Shown piece by piece: positions 26,423-36,172 of a DNA stretch of 64,000 nucleotides. The position numbers and the translations under genes are program-made. The notes below the pieces were generated by a model. That model saw nothing but the letters and a program-made list of their open reading frames with translations. It was not told the origin of the DNA and searched no databases. The DNA lies in contig NZ_JAASRY010000002.1 of assembly GCF_011761345.1 (NCBI RefSeq), forward strand, positions 1-64,000, written 5' to 3'. The first letter of the stretch is position 1, and each line of letters starts with the position of its first letter. Origin of the DNA: Thalassobacillus devorans (lineage in GTDB: Bacteria > Bacillota > Bacilli > Bacillales > Halobacillaceae).

Positions 26423-27613
26423 TTATAAAATCGGGCGGAGCAGCCGCGCGATTTTTATATTGATTTTCGTACCGATGGAGCGCTTCGCAAGCCAATTTTC
26501 ATCAAAAGATAATCCTATGTCGAAATCCTTCATGAATCGCTGTCTCATTTCCTCAATGAAATCCTTGTCATAGAAAAAAACATTGATTTCTTTGTTGAGA
26601 TAAAAACTTCTTATGTCTAAGTTAGAAGTACCAATATCGCAGAAGTTTCCGTCAACAATAAAGACTTTCGTATGATAGAAGCCTGCGTCGTAGAAACGGA
26701 CATCTCCACCGGCCTGATATAATTCTTCATAAAAAGGAATGCCACCTTCTTTGACGAAGGGGTGATCCGATTTCAATGGACAGAGCAATTTGACTGTAAT
26801 ACCTCGCTTCACAGCCTGTATCAGTGTGTCCATCACACGGCGTGGCGGGATGAAATAGGGGCTTCCAAGCAGAATCTCTTCTTTGGCTTCAGAGAACTTC
26901 TTAACGAGTACCTCCTCTAATTCTCCATATTCTGTCGGCAGTAATTGGAGCGCATGGTTGCCCTTTTCTTTGTTTTCAGCAGGAAATAATTTCTCATTTG
27001 TATTCAAAAACCAATCATCTAAGAAGACGGCATGCAGCTGTTCTACAATTTCACCGGTGAATCGCAAGTGATAGTCGCGCCAATCCCCCATTTCCGCATC
27101 TTTGCTGACATACTCGTCAGCAATGTTATAGCCGCCGGCATATGCGATTTTTCCATCGATTACAACAATTTTCCGGTGGTTTCGACGATTCAACTTGTAA
27201 ATAAAAAAAGGAAATTCAGGCTTTGCGGCGAATATAAATTGTATACCTGAATTTTCTAATTGGGTTTGCAGGGATTTGTCAATCCGAAATCCTCCAAGCC
27301 TGTCCACCATCAGCCTGACAGTCACACCTTCCTCCGCTTTCTGCTGGAGCAATTGAAAGAAGCGCTGGCTGGTTTCATCCTTTTTGATAATAAAAAAAAG
27401 AATATCAATGTGGGCTTCCGCGTTTTTGATATCGGTAAACATGGCCTCGAACAGACGATTACCACTTTGAAAGAAACGGTAGCTGCCAGTAGTCTCTGGA
27501 AAAGTGAGCTTTCTCAGGTTCTTTTTGTGGTTTTTCTTCCCCGCCTTAAAATCTAATATAACCAGTAGAATGACAATCAAAATGATGACGAGAAACCATA
27601 GTAAAATAGTCAT
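26423..27613 (-). CDS. Phospholipase D family protein, cardiolipin synthase-like (YwjE-like)
   Basis: This 396-residue membrane-anchored enzyme has one N-terminal helix (about 3-22) and two HKD motifs: HRKIVVIDGKIAYAGGYN and HTKVFIVDGNFCDIGTSN. Each His-Lys-Asp half forms part of a single phosphatidyl-transfer site. Cardiolipin synthases join two phosphatidylglycerols; the place just before fadF matches B. subtilis ywjE, a minor cardiolipin synthase. GGAGGAGG lies before the ATG. Confidence 0.85.
   Translation of the reverse strand: MTILLWFLVIILIVILLVILDFKAGKKNHKKNLRKLTFPETTGSYRFFQSGNRLFEAMFTDIKNAEAHIDILFFIIKKDETSQRFFQLLQQKAEEGVTVRLMVDRLGGFRIDKSLQTQLENSGIQFIFAAKPEFPFFIYKLNRRNHRKIVVIDGKIAYAGGYNIADEYVSKDAEMGDWRDYHLRFTGEIVEQLHAVFLDDWFLNTNEKLFPAENKEKGNHALQLLPTEYGELEEVLVKKFSEAKEEILLGSPYFIPPRRVMDTLIQAVKRGITVKLLCPLKSDHPFVKEGGIPFYEELYQAGGDVRFYDAGFYHTKVFIVDGNFCDIGTSNLDIRSFYLNKEINVFFYDKDFIEEMRQRFMKDFDIGLSFDENWLAKRSIGTKINIKIARLLRPIL
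26428..26454. terminator. Bidirectional terminator between xapX and the HKD gene
   Basis: AAATCG/CGATTT outer and GCGG/CCGC inner stems, with T-rich ends on both strands. Confidence 0.7.
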
Positions 27614-27694
27614 TTTTTTCCTCCTCCATCGCTTCTCATGCCCTTAGCTTCCCCAAATCCACCAAAATTTGCACATAAAAGCAAAGAAAATATG

Positions 27695-27724
27695 TTGACT
27701 GAATGTTCATTCATATTTTATAGT
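27695..27724 (+). promoter_or_regulatory. fadF promoter with overlapping TetR-type operator
   Basis: TTGACT (27695-27700), 18 bases, TATAGT (27719-27724). The palindrome TGAATG-TT-CATTCA (27700-27713) lies over the -35 and spacer. It resembles FadR operators of bacilli, which have TGAATGA...TCATTCA half-sites, though the spacing here is shorter. Confidence 0.6.
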
Positions 27725-27818
27725 AAAGCTATAAGATTCAGAATTTTCACGGCTCGTTTCCTGAAAATCACGAGACAGCAAGTGAGAGAGATTCATACTT
27801 AACGAGGGGGTAAGACGG

Positions 27819-29951
27819 ATGAGCACGCTGTTATTATTGAATTGGATATTATTTTCAGGTGTAACCTTTTATGGGTTTTATTTATTCGTGCGCGTCGTCA
27901 TGACGAGGATCGCCTATATCAAGCTCGGAAGAAAATTCGAGTTCGATGGCGAAATCAAAGAAAGATTGAAAAATATTTGGATTTACGTTTTTGGTCAAAA
28001 GAAATTATTGAAAGATAAAAAATCCGGAATCATCCATGTGATGATGTTTTACGGTTTTATTTTGGTACAGTTCGGTGCCATTGATTTTATCTGGAAAGGT
28101 CTGGCTCCTGACAGTCATCTTCCGTTAGGACCTTTTTATCCAGGGTTCACATTCTTCCAGGAACTGGTCACATTGATGATCCTGGTCGCTGTCGTATGGG
28201 CGTTCCACCGCCGTTACGTGGAAAAACTTGTCCGCTTGAAGCGAGGCTTTAAAGCGGGGCTTGTGCTTTTATTTATCGGAGCATTAATGTTAAGTGTATT
28301 GATCGGTAATGGTATGGGCTTAATCTGGCACGGCCATGAAGGCGCCTGGACAGAACCTGTTGCGACCTTGATTGCAAGCGCTTTCGGGTGGGTGAGTCCG
28401 ACTGCCGCAGCTGTTGTGTTTTTCGTCATGTGGTGGATTCACCTATTAGTGCTGTTAAGTTTCCTGGTCTATGTACCACAATCCAAGCACGCCCACCTGC
28501 TGGCGGCTCCGGTCAATGTGTTCTTGACTCGCCAGACACCGCCTGGAAAGCTTTCTAAAATTGACTTTGATGTCGATGATGAGACTGCTGAAGAAGATGT
28601 ATCCTTTGGTGTCGGTAAAATCGAAGACTTCAACCAGCTGCAAATGATCGACTTTTATGCTTGTGTCGAATGCGGCCGTTGTACTAATGTATGTCCAGCT
28701 ACAGGCACAGGAAAAATGCTTTCTCCGATGGATCTGATCATCAAACTGCGTGATCAGTTGACGGAAAAAGGAGCAGCGGTCACTGGAAAATCACCATGGG
28801 TGCCGGCTTATGCCTTTTCCAATACACAGGGAAATCAACTTGCCAAAATGGCTCAGACTCAAGGTGGTGATGAAGCGGCAGCTTCTGTAGAGGCGGCGCA
28901 GAACCATAACCTGATTGGCGATGTCATCACAGAGGAAGAGCTGTGGGCTTGTACGACTTGCCGTAACTGTGAAGACCAGTGTCCGGTGATGAATGAACAT
29001 GTGGATAAAATCATCGACCTTCGCCGTTACCTTGTGCTGACAGAAGGGAAAATGGATCCGGATGCCCAGCGTGCGATGACGAACATCGAACGCCAGGGTA
29101 ACCCTTGGGGATTGTCTAAGAAGGAGCGGGAAGACTGGCGCGACCAGGAGCCGGATGTCCGCATTCCGACTGTGAAAGAATTGAAAAAAGAGGGCGAAGA
29201 CTTTGACTATCTATTCTGGGTCAGTTCCATGGGTGCCTATGATAACCGCAGTCAAAAAATCGCGCTTGCCTTTGCCAAGCTGATGAATGAAGCTGGCATC
29301 AAATTCGCTATCCTTGGTAATAAAGAACGTAACTCCGGTGATACCGCGCGCCGGATGGGTAACGAATTCTTGTACCAGGAGCTGGTGGAAAAGAATATCA
29401 AAGAATTCGAAAAGAATGATGTGAAGAAGATCATTACCATCGACCCGCATGCTTATAACACATTCAAAAATGAATACCCGGACTTTGGGTTTGAAGCAGA
29501 GGTTTACCATCATACTGAGTTGCTTGCCGAATGGCTGAAGGATGGCCGTTTGAAACCTGAAAATGAAGTGAATGAAACGATCACATACCATGACAGCTGC
29601 TATCTTGGCCGTTACAACGAGGTATATCAGCCGCCAAGGGAAGTGCTGGAAATGATTCCAGGTGTCAAGCTGGTAGAAATGAAGCGTAACCGTGAAAATG
29701 GGATGTGCTGTGGCGCCGGCGGCGGTATGATGTGGATGGAAGAAAAAGCAGGCCATCGCGTCAATGTGGCAAGAACAGAACAGGCGTTAGAAACCAGTCC
29801 GACGATGATCTCCAGTGGATGTCCATACTGCCTGACGATGCTTTCGGATGGAACGAAAGCGAAGGAAGTGGAAGAATCGGTCGGTACGATGGATATTGCG
29901 GAGATTTTAGCTAAGTCGATTTTTGAAGAAAAACAGGAAAAATCAGCCTAA
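27819..29951 (+). CDS. fadF: Membrane (Fe-S) oxidoreductase FadF
   Basis: This 710-residue protein has an N-terminal set of membrane helices (about 1-235, respiratory nitrate reductase gamma-like). Two 4Fe-4S motifs follow (CVECGRCTNVCP and CTTCRNCEDQCP), and a CCG-type domain ends with DSCYLGRYN and CCGAGGG. It is thought to carry electrons from ETF of fatty-acid oxidation to the quinone pool. B. subtilis fadF (ywjF) lies at the same place and is under FadR. GAGGGGG lies ten bases before the ATG. Confidence 0.9.
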   Translation: MSTLLLLNWILFSGVTFYGFYLFVRVVMTRIAYIKLGRKFEFDGEIKERLKNIWIYVFGQKKLLKDKKSGIIHVMMFYGFILVQFGAIDFIWKGLAPDSHLPLGPFYPGFTFFQELVTLMILVAVVWAFHRRYVEKLVRLKRGFKAGLVLLFIGALMLSVLIGNGMGLIWHGHEGAWTEPVATLIASAFGWVSPTAAAVVFFVMWWIHLLVLLSFLVYVPQSKHAHLLAAPVNVFLTRQTPPGKLSKIDFDVDDETAEEDVSFGVGKIEDFNQLQMIDFYACVECGRCTNVCPATGTGKMLSPMDLIIKLRDQLTEKGAAVTGKSPWVPAYAFSNTQGNQLAKMAQTQGGDEAAASVEAAQNHNLIGDVITEEELWACTTCRNCEDQCPVMNEHVDKIIDLRRYLVLTEGKMDPDAQRAMTNIERQGNPWGLSKKEREDWRDQEPDVRIPTVKELKKEGEDFDYLFWVSSMGAYDNRSQKIALAFAKLMNEAGIKFAILGNKERNSGDTARRMGNEFLYQELVEKNIKEFEKNDVKKIITIDPHAYNTFKNEYPDFGFEAEVYHHTELLAEWLKDGRLKPENEVNETITYHDSCYLGRYNEVYQPPREVLEMIPGVKLVEMKRNRENGMCCGAGGGMMWMEEKAGHRVNVARTEQALETSPTMISSGCPYCLTMLSDGTKAKEVEESVGTMDIAEILAKSIFEEKQEKSA

Positions 29952-29968
29952 TATTTAGAATTTTTAGT

Positions 29969-30003
29969 GGAAAGTGTACAGAAAGTTTTGTACACTTTCC
30001 TTA
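29969..30003 (+). terminator. Terminator of fadF
   Basis: GGAAAGTGTAC/GTACACTTTCC 11-bp stem; the following T-tract is weak. Confidence 0.6.
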
Positions 30004-30012
30004 TGAGGGTTT

Positions 30013-30030
30013 ATTGAGCGAGCGTTCAAT
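30013..30030. promoter_or_regulatory. Candidate TetR-family operator before the thiolase operon
   Basis: ATTGAGCG-AG-CGTTCAAT is an 8-bp inverted repeat with one mismatch, typical in size for a TetR-family site. The operon encodes a TetR protein (35517-36158). Confidence 0.5.
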
Positions 30031-30050
30031 CGTACTGGAGATGTTTTTGT

Positions 30051-30097
30051 AAGAGAGGTTGCAGCAGGCGTTGCTGATTGTTTTCACCTCTCTTTTT
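30051..30097 (+). terminator. Leader hairpin with T-run before the thiolase gene
   Basis: AAGAGAGGT/ACCTCTCTT outer stem with an inner CAGCA/TGCTG stem and TTTTT. It lies between the operator and the first gene, so it may be an attenuator or a second fadF terminator. Confidence 0.6.
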
Positions 30098-30110
30098 ATA
30101 CCATAATTTT

Positions 30111-30124
30111 TGAAAGCGTTATCA
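30111..30124. promoter_or_regulatory. cre site (CcpA operator)
   Basis: TGAAAGCGTTATCA fits the consensus TGWAANCGNTNWCA at every position and lies 20 bases before the thiolase start. The B. subtilis mmg operon is also catabolite-repressed through a cre site. Confidence 0.75.
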
Positions 30125-30144
30125 CATAAGGGAGGATTTATATT

Positions 30145-31332
30145 ATGAGAAAAACGGTGATTGTTTCAGGAGCAAGAACGCCATTTGCAAAGTTCGGAGG
30201 AGCGCTGAGTACATTGACAGCATCCCAGCTTGGAGGGAAAGCGATCAAAGCTGCATTGAATCGTGCCAACTTCAAAGCGGAAGATATCAATGAAGTGATC
30301 ATGGGGACGGTTCTTCAGGGAGGTCAGGGACAGATTCCTTCCCGTCAGGCAGCACGTGAAGCAGGAATTCCATGGGAAGTGAAGACAGAAACGATCAATA
30401 AAGTCTGTGCTTCCGGAATGCGTAGTGTCACGATGGCAGATCAATTTATTCGCCTTGGTGATGAAGAGGTAATTGTTGCTGGTGGAATGGAGAGCATGAG
30501 TAACGCGCCATACTTCATGCCAAAAGCACGCTGGGGATTACGTATGGGCGATGCGGCTGTGAAGGATTTGATGGTACACGATGGTCTGACGTGTTCATTT
30601 GATGGTGTGCATATGGGCAACTACGGAAACAATGTCGCTGATGAATATGAGTTGAGTCGTGAAGCACAGGATGTTTGGGCTTATCGCAGTCACCAGCGTG
30701 CTGTCCTGGCAATGGAAGCAGGCAAACTGGCAGAAGAAATTGTTGCTGTTGATGTGCCACAGCGAAAAGGCGATCCGGTCGTTGTCGAAAACGATGAAGC
30801 CCCGCGTAAAGATACTTCGAAAGAATCCTTGGCAAAGCTTCGTCCGGTATTCGGATCAAATGGAACAATCACAGCCGGTAATGCTCCAGGGGTCAACGAT
30901 GGCGCCTGTGCGATGCTGCTGATGTCTGATGAAAAGGCGAAAGAGATGGGAGCGGAAACATTGGCAACCATCCTCGCACACGATGAAGTGGCTGTCGAAG
31001 CAAAGGATTTCCCGAAAACACCGGGAATTGTCATCAATTCTCTATTGAAAAAGGCAGGAAAATCGTTGGATGATATCGATCTTTTCGAAGTGAATGAGGC
31101 GTTTGCTGCAGTATCACTCGCCAGTGGGAAAATCGCCGGTCTGGACGAAGAAAAAGTTAACGTCAATGGTGGAGCAGTGGCGCTGGGTCATCCGATCGGT
31201 GCCAGCGGGGCACGTATCATCCTGACTCTTGCTTATGAATTGAAGCGCCGCGGCGGTGGTCTTGGTATCGCAGCTATCTGCAGTGGCGGCGGCCAGGGTG
31301 ATGCTGTTCTGATTGAAGTTCCCAAGCAATAA
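30145..31332 (+). CDS. Acetyl-CoA acetyltransferase (thiolase, MmgA-like)
   Basis: This 395-residue thiolase either condenses two acetyl-CoA or splits 3-ketoacyl-CoA. The acylated nucleophile Cys88 is in [11 protein letters not shown], the His in [12 protein letters not shown] and the second Cys in [19 protein letters not shown] lies before the ATG. It starts an eight-gene, same-strand cluster for acyl-CoA oxidation and rearrangement. A cre site and a TetR-type palindrome lie upstream, so carbon-source and acyl-CoA control are likely. Confidence 0.93.
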   Translation: MRKTVIVSGARTPFAKFGGALSTLTASQLGGKAIKAALNRANFKAEDINEVIMGTVLQGGQGQIPSRQAAREAGIPWEVKTETINKVCASGMRSVTMADQFIRLGDEEVIVAGGMESMSNAPYFMPKARWGLRMGDAAVKDLMVHDGLTCSFDGVHMGNYGNNVADEYELSREAQDVWAYRSHQRAVLAMEAGKLAEEIVAVDVPQRKGDPVVVENDEAPRKDTSKESLAKLRPVFGSNGTITAGNAPGVNDGACAMLLMSDEKAKEMGAETLATILAHDEVAVEAKDFPKTPGIVINSLLKKAGKSLDDIDLFEVNEAFAAVSLASGKIAGLDEEKVNVNGGAVALGHPIGASGARIILTLAYELKRRGGGLGIAAICSGGGQGDAVLIEVPKQ

Positions 31333-31371
31333 AGGATGTTGAACACGTAATAGTCAGGGAGGAATTTTTCT

Positions 31372-32226
31372 ATGTCAATTAAACAAGTAATGGTAGTCGG
31401 AGCCGGGCAAATGGGGGCAGGAATTGCACAAGTGTGTGCCCAGTACGGCTTTTCCGTAAAGTTGAATGATATTGCAGATGAGGCATTGGAAAAAGGAAAG
31501 GCAGGCATTGAAAAAAGGCTGGCCCGCTCGGTGGAAAAAGGCCGTCTTGCAGAAGAAGAGCAGCAAAAGACGCTTGAAAACCTGTCTTACACAACCGACC
31601 TTAATGAGGCTTCAACCTGCGACCTTGTCATTGAGGCTATTGTGGAAAATATGAATGTCAAAACGAGCCTGTTTAAAAAACTTGATGAGTTTGCCCCAGA
31701 GCACGCGATTCTTGCATCCAATACGTCATCACTCCCAATTACGGAAATTGCTGCAGTGACTAATCGTCCTTCTCAGGTAATCGGTATGCATTTCATGAAC
31801 CCGGTTCCTGTCATGAAACTGGTAGAAATCATTCGTGGCTTGCAGACAAGTGATGAAACCTATCAATCTATCAAAGATATGACAGAAAAAATATGCAAAT
31901 CACCAGTAGAAGTCAATGACTTTCCTGGGTTCGTATCCAACCGTGTCCTTATGCCGATGATCAACGAGGCCATCTATACGGTTTATGAAGGGGTGGCGAC
32001 ACCGGAAGACGTCGATACGGTTATGAAGCTCGGCATGAACCATCCGATGGGACCATTGACGTTGGCTGATTTTATTGGCCTTGATACATGCTTGTACATC
32101 ATGGAAGTATTACATGAAGGTTTCGGCGACAGCAAATACCGGCCATGTCCATTGCTGCGTAAGTATGTCAAAGCTGGCTGGCTCGGTAAGAAATCGGGAC
32201 GCGGCTTCTATACGTATGAAAATTGA
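31372..32226 (+). CDS. 3-hydroxybutyryl-CoA dehydrogenase (MmgB-like)
   Basis: This 284-residue NAD-dependent enzyme oxidises 3-hydroxyacyl-CoA to 3-ketoacyl-CoA, or the reverse. It has the Rossmann start [16 protein letters not shown] (about 10-25), the catalytic His in [15 protein letters not shown] and the C-terminal [18 protein letters not shown] dimer domain. GGGAGGA precedes the ATG by ten bases. It is the second gene of the operon, next to the thiolase as in mmgAB. Confidence 0.92.
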   Translation: MSIKQVMVVGAGQMGAGIAQVCAQYGFSVKLNDIADEALEKGKAGIEKRLARSVEKGRLAEEEQQKTLENLSYTTDLNEASTCDLVIEAIVENMNVKTSLFKKLDEFAPEHAILASNTSSLPITEIAAVTNRPSQVIGMHFMNPVPVMKLVEIIRGLQTSDETYQSIKDMTEKICKSPVEVNDFPGFVSNRVLMPMINEAIYTVYEGVATPEDVDTVMKLGMNHPMGPLTLADFIGLDTCLYIMEVLHEGFGDSKYRPCPLLRKYVKAGWLGKKSGRGFYTYEN

Positions 32227-32247
32227 TTCTCAGGGGAGAGAACAACA

Positions 32248-33393
32248 ATGAATCTACATTTTACAGATGAACAGGAAATGATGCGTAAAATGGTGCGCGA
32301 TTTCGCCCAAAAAGAAGTGGCTCCAGCCATAGAGAGAATGGAAACCGAAGACCGTTTTCCGAGGGAAGTCGTCACCAAAATGGGAGAATTGGGGTTAATG
32401 GGGATTCCGATTCCGGAAAAATACGGCGGATCTGAGATGGATTATACGTCCTATATCATTGCAATCCACGAACTGTCTAAAGTAAGTGCAACGGTCGGTG
32501 TCATCCTGTCGGTACACACCTCCGTTGGTACGCTGCCGATCCTTAACTTTGGAACCGAGGAGCAGAAGCAGAAATATATTCCGAAGCTGGCGTCAGGTGA
32601 ATATCTCGGAGCTTTCGCGCTCACGGAACCGAGTGCCGGTTCTGATGCTGGAAGTTTGAAAACGCGTGCAGTCAAACAGGGTGACACATACATTCTGAAT
32701 GGCTCGAAAGTATTCATCACCAATGGGGGAGAAGCGGACACCTATATTGTGTTCGCACGCACAAATATGGAGGAAAGCGGCTATCAGGGAGTCAGCACGT
32801 TCATTGTCGAAAAAGATACCCCAGGACTTATCATCGGGAAAAAAGAGAAAAAGATGGGGCTTCACGGGTCAAGCACGGTTCAATTGACGTTCGATAATTG
32901 TGAGGTACCGGCAGAGCAGATGCTCGGTAAGGAGGGGGAAGGCTTCAAGATAGCGATGTCTAACCTCAATTCCGGGCGAATTGGAATTGCGGCCCAGTCA
33001 CTTGGTATCGCTGAAGCTGCCATGGAACATGCAGTCGATTATGCAAAAGAGCGGGAACAATTCGGAAAGCCAATTGCTAAACAGCAAGGACTTTCCTTCA
33101 AGCTTGCCGACATGGCGACAGAAGTAGAGGCGGCAAAACTATTGACATACCATGCAGCTGCTCTGAAGGAAGCTGGTGCTCCATGCAACAAAGAAGTTTC
33201 GATGGCGAAAATGTACGCTTCGAAAACAGCGATGAAAAATGCTATTGAAGCTGTTCAGGTTTATGGCGGATATGGGTATACGGAAGATTATCCGGTCGAG
33301 CGGCTGTTCCGTGATGCCAAAGTTTGTGAAATCTATGAAGGAACGAATGAAATACAGCATATCGTCATCAGCAAACATCTACTGAAGGACTAA
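32248..33393 (+). CDS. Acyl-CoA dehydrogenase
   Basis: This 381-residue FAD enzyme makes the first oxidation of acyl-CoA, passing electrons to ETF. It has the signatures AFALTEPSAGSD (about 126-137) and the C-terminal [22 protein letters not shown]. The likely catalytic Glu is in IYEGTNEIQ, as in short-chain and butyryl-CoA dehydrogenases. It is third in the operon. The next gene is a paralogue, so two chain-length or branch specificities are probable. Confidence 0.92.
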   Translation: MNLHFTDEQEMMRKMVRDFAQKEVAPAIERMETEDRFPREVVTKMGELGLMGIPIPEKYGGSEMDYTSYIIAIHELSKVSATVGVILSVHTSVGTLPILNFGTEEQKQKYIPKLASGEYLGAFALTEPSAGSDAGSLKTRAVKQGDTYILNGSKVFITNGGEADTYIVFARTNMEESGYQGVSTFIVEKDTPGLIIGKKEKKMGLHGSSTVQLTFDNCEVPAEQMLGKEGEGFKIAMSNLNSGRIGIAAQSLGIAEAAMEHAVDYAKEREQFGKPIAKQQGLSFKLADMATEVEAAKLLTYHAAALKEAGAPCNKEVSMAKMYASKTAMKNAIEAVQVYGGYGYTEDYPVERLFRDAKVCEIYEGTNEIQHIVISKHLLKD

Positions 33394-33414
33394 TTTATCA
33401 AGGGGGATACCGAC

Positions 33415-34557
33415 ATGAATTTTCAATTGACAGAAGAACAAGAAATGCTCCGCAAAATGGTGCGTGACTTCGCAAAAAATGAAGTGGAGCCGACAGCTGC
33501 TGAGCGGGATGAAGAAGAACGATTCGACCGGGAAATTTTCGATAAGATGGCAGAACTCGGATTGACCGGTATACCTTGGCCGGAGGAGTACAATGGAATC
33601 GGGTCAGACTTTGTCAGTTATGTCATTGCCGTAGAAGAATTATCCCGTGTATGTGCATCTACCGGTGTAACGCTGTCTGCCCATATTTCCCTTGCCAGCT
33701 GGCCGATCTATAAATTTGGTAACGAAGACCAGAAAAAGACGTTCCTCGCCCAGCTTGCTTCCGGTGAGAAACTTGGAGCTTACGCGTTGTCCGAGCCTGG
33801 CGCCGGCAGTGATGTGTCATCGATGCGTACGCAGGCGAAACTGGATGGCGAGCATTATGTCCTGAATGGAAGCAAGGTGTGGATTACCAATGGAGAAGTA
33901 GCGGATATTTACATCGTATTCGCCAAGACCGACCCGGATGCAGGCAGTCGCGGCATCAGTGCCTTCATCGTAGAAAAAGGAACACCTGGCTTTACGTTCG
34001 GTAAAAAAGAAAAGAAACTTGGCATTCGTTCCTCGCCAACCACAGAATTGATTTTTGAAGATTGCCGGGTTCCGAAAGAAAATCTATTAGGCGAAGAGGG
34101 CAAAGGTTTCAAAATCGCAATGATGACCTTGGATGGCGGCCGTAACGGTATCGCCGCACAGGCTGTCGGTATTGCCCAGGGAGCCTTGGATGCATCTGTC
34201 GGCTATGCGAAAGAGCGCGAACAGTTCGGTAAGCCGATCGCTCAGAATCAGGGTATTTCTTTTAAACTGGCGGATATGGCGACAGAAGTCGAAGCTGCTC
34301 GTCTGTTGACCTATCAGGCAGCTTACCTGGAGTCAGAAGGTAAGCCATATGCCAAAGCATCTGCCATGGCTAAGTTATACGCTGGTGACGCAGCAATGCG
34401 AATAACAGTAGAAGCTGTCCAGGTTTACGGCGGCTATGGCTATACAAAAGACTATCCAGTCGAGCGTTATATGCGTGACGCGAAAATCACCCAAATCTAT
34501 GAAGGTACGAATGAAATCCAGCGTCTCGTCATCGGACGGATGCTTACGAAAGAATAG
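33415..34557 (+). CDS. Acyl-CoA dehydrogenase (AcdA-like)
   Basis: This 380-residue paralogue of the preceding enzyme shares [20 protein letters not shown] near the start, [16 protein letters not shown] and a C-terminal [19 protein letters not shown] with the catalytic Glu. B. subtilis has acdA between fadF and rpoE, and this copy is the better candidate for that orthologue, on position and text. Its stop lies 16 bases before meaB. Confidence 0.92.
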   Translation: MNFQLTEEQEMLRKMVRDFAKNEVEPTAAERDEEERFDREIFDKMAELGLTGIPWPEEYNGIGSDFVSYVIAVEELSRVCASTGVTLSAHISLASWPIYKFGNEDQKKTFLAQLASGEKLGAYALSEPGAGSDVSSMRTQAKLDGEHYVLNGSKVWITNGEVADIYIVFAKTDPDAGSRGISAFIVEKGTPGFTFGKKEKKLGIRSSPTTELIFEDCRVPKENLLGEEGKGFKIAMMTLDGGRNGIAAQAVGIAQGALDASVGYAKEREQFGKPIAQNQGISFKLADMATEVEAARLLTYQAAYLESEGKPYAKASAMAKLYAGDAAMRITVEAVQVYGGYGYTKDYPVERYMRDAKITQIYEGTNEIQRLVIGRMLTKE

Positions 34558-34573
34558 TAGAAAGGAAGCTATT

Positions 34574-35524
34574 ATGCACCCATTAGCTGAACGGATCCAA
34601 CAACAGGATATGAGAGCGCTGGCAAGAGCTATCACACTCGTAGAAAACGATGCGCCGGAAAAATTGGATATGCTGAGTGATATATTTTCCTTGAAAAAGA
34701 ACGCTCACTATATCGGTATCACCGGCTCACCTGGAGCCGGAAAGAGCTCGCTCGTCAATCGGCTGCTTACCCATCTGCGTGAGCAGGGCCTGACGGTGGC
34801 AGTCATCGCGGTAGACCCGACCAGTCCGTTCAGCGGCGGTGCCCTGTTAGGGGACCGTGTCCGTATGAATCAACATTTTACGGATCCTGGTATTTTTATC
34901 CGCAGTATGGCAACGCGGGGGAGCTTAGGTGGTCTTGCACGTGCTACTAAGGATACGATTCGTGTCTGTGATGCTTATGGATTTGACATCATACTCGTAG
35001 AAACAGTGGGTGTCGGCCAGTCCGAGCTTGATATTATGAAAGTTGCCGATACGACAGGGCTTGTGCTTACGCCAAACAGTGGCGATGTCTTACAGATTTT
35101 TAAAGCAGGAATCATGGAAATCGCCAACCTTTTTATCATTAATAAAGCCGACTTGCCAGGAGTGCAGCGGCTAAAGACGACACTGGAAGAATACATGATG
35201 ATTGCTAATCCGAAAGGCTGGGTTCCGCCGATCGTCCAGACGATTTCTACTCAAAATGAAGGAATTGATGAGCTATGGAGTGAAATCTGTCGGCATCATG
35301 ACTATTTGTATGAAACAGCCAAAGGGGAAGAACAGCGCCAGCAGCAGTTGAAACTGGAAGTCTATGATTTAATCCGGGAAGAAATCTGGCGGGATGTCGA
35401 ACAAATGATAGAAAGCGACCATGAGAAACAGCAGTTTTTTCATGATGCCAGTGCCGACCCGTATCAATTGGCTAAGGAATGGTTTCAGGAGTGGAAAGGG
35501 AAAGGAGGGAATAGCCATGACTGA
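34574..35524 (+). CDS. meaB: Methylmalonyl-CoA mutase-associated GTPase MeaB
   Basis: This 316-residue G3E GTPase of the ArgK/MeaB type guards and reloads B12-dependent acyl-CoA mutases. The P-loop GITGSPGAGKSS is at about 48-59, and later G motifs include VETVGVGQSELD and NKAD. The ATG at 34574 was chosen over an in-frame ATG at 34436 inside the dehydrogenase, because GAAAGGAAG lies upstream of it. The IcmF gene in the same operon already has its own G domain, so two such GTPases are encoded together. Confidence 0.9.
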   Translation: MHPLAERIQQQDMRALARAITLVENDAPEKLDMLSDIFSLKKNAHYIGITGSPGAGKSSLVNRLLTHLREQGLTVAVIAVDPTSPFSGGALLGDRVRMNQHFTDPGIFIRSMATRGSLGGLARATKDTIRVCDAYGFDIILVETVGVGQSELDIMKVADTTGLVLTPNSGDVLQIFKAGIMEIANLFIINKADLPGVQRLKTTLEEYMMIANPKGWVPPIVQTISTQNEGIDELWSEICRHHDYLYETAKGEEQRQQQLKLEVYDLIREEIWRDVEQMIESDHEKQQFFHDASADPYQLAKEWFQEWKGKGGNSHD

Positions 35525-36158
35525 TCAACAGGTTCCCTCTTCCATCAAGGATCAGAACCTCGTTGAAAAAAGACGCAACCAGATGATCAAGGGTGCCGTA
35601 TCGCTTTTCATCGAAAAAGGGTTCCATAAAACGACGACAAGGGAAATCGCGAAAGCCTCTGGTTTCAGCATCGGTACTCTCTATGAATATATCCGTACCA
35701 AAGAAGATGTGCTGTTCCTTGTCTGTGATTCGATTTATGAACGAGTGAAGGACAGGATGGAGCAGGTGATCGATACGGAAAAAAAGACGATCGACAGCCT
35801 GATTCATGCGGTCACTTCTTATTTTCAACTGATGGATGATATGCAGGATGAAGTCGTAGTCATGTATCAGGAAGTCAAATCTCTTCCTCGTGATTCTCAG
35901 GAATATGTATTGCAAAAAGAGAAAGATATGCTCGAAATGCTGACGCAGGTGATACGCAACAGCATCTCCACACCGATGTCGGAGCAGGATATTTCCCTCG
36001 TTGCAAACAATATTTTCATTCAGGGTCAAATGTGGGGGTTCCGGCGCTGGATGCTGCAAAAAGAGTTCACGCTCGAAAGCTATACCGAACGTCAGGTTCA
36101 TTTTTTATTAGAAGGTCTCAATGTCAATAGCTTAAAGAATTACAAACTTCCTAATTAA
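35517..36158 (+). CDS. TetR/AcrR-family transcriptional regulator
   Basis: This 213-residue repressor has an N-terminal Tet[24 protein letters not shown] then [22 protein letters not shown] (about 25-65). A helical ligand-binding domain follows. It overlaps the meaB stop by eight bases, and AAAGGAGGG lies eight bases before the ATG. Placement inside the operon suggests autoregulation and control by an acyl-CoA. The palindromes at 27700 and 30013 are candidate sites. Confidence 0.85.
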   Translation: MTDQQVPSSIKDQNLVEKRRNQMIKGAVSLFIEKGFHKTTTREIAKASGFSIGTLYEYIRTKEDVLFLVCDSIYERVKDRMEQVIDTEKKTIDSLIHAVTSYFQLMDDMQDEVVVMYQEVKSLPRDSQEYVLQKEKDMLEMLTQVIRNSISTPMSEQDISLVANNIFIQGQMWGFRRWMLQKEFTLESYTERQVHFLLEGLNVNSLKNYKLPN

Positions 36159-36172
36159 AGGGGGATGGAACG

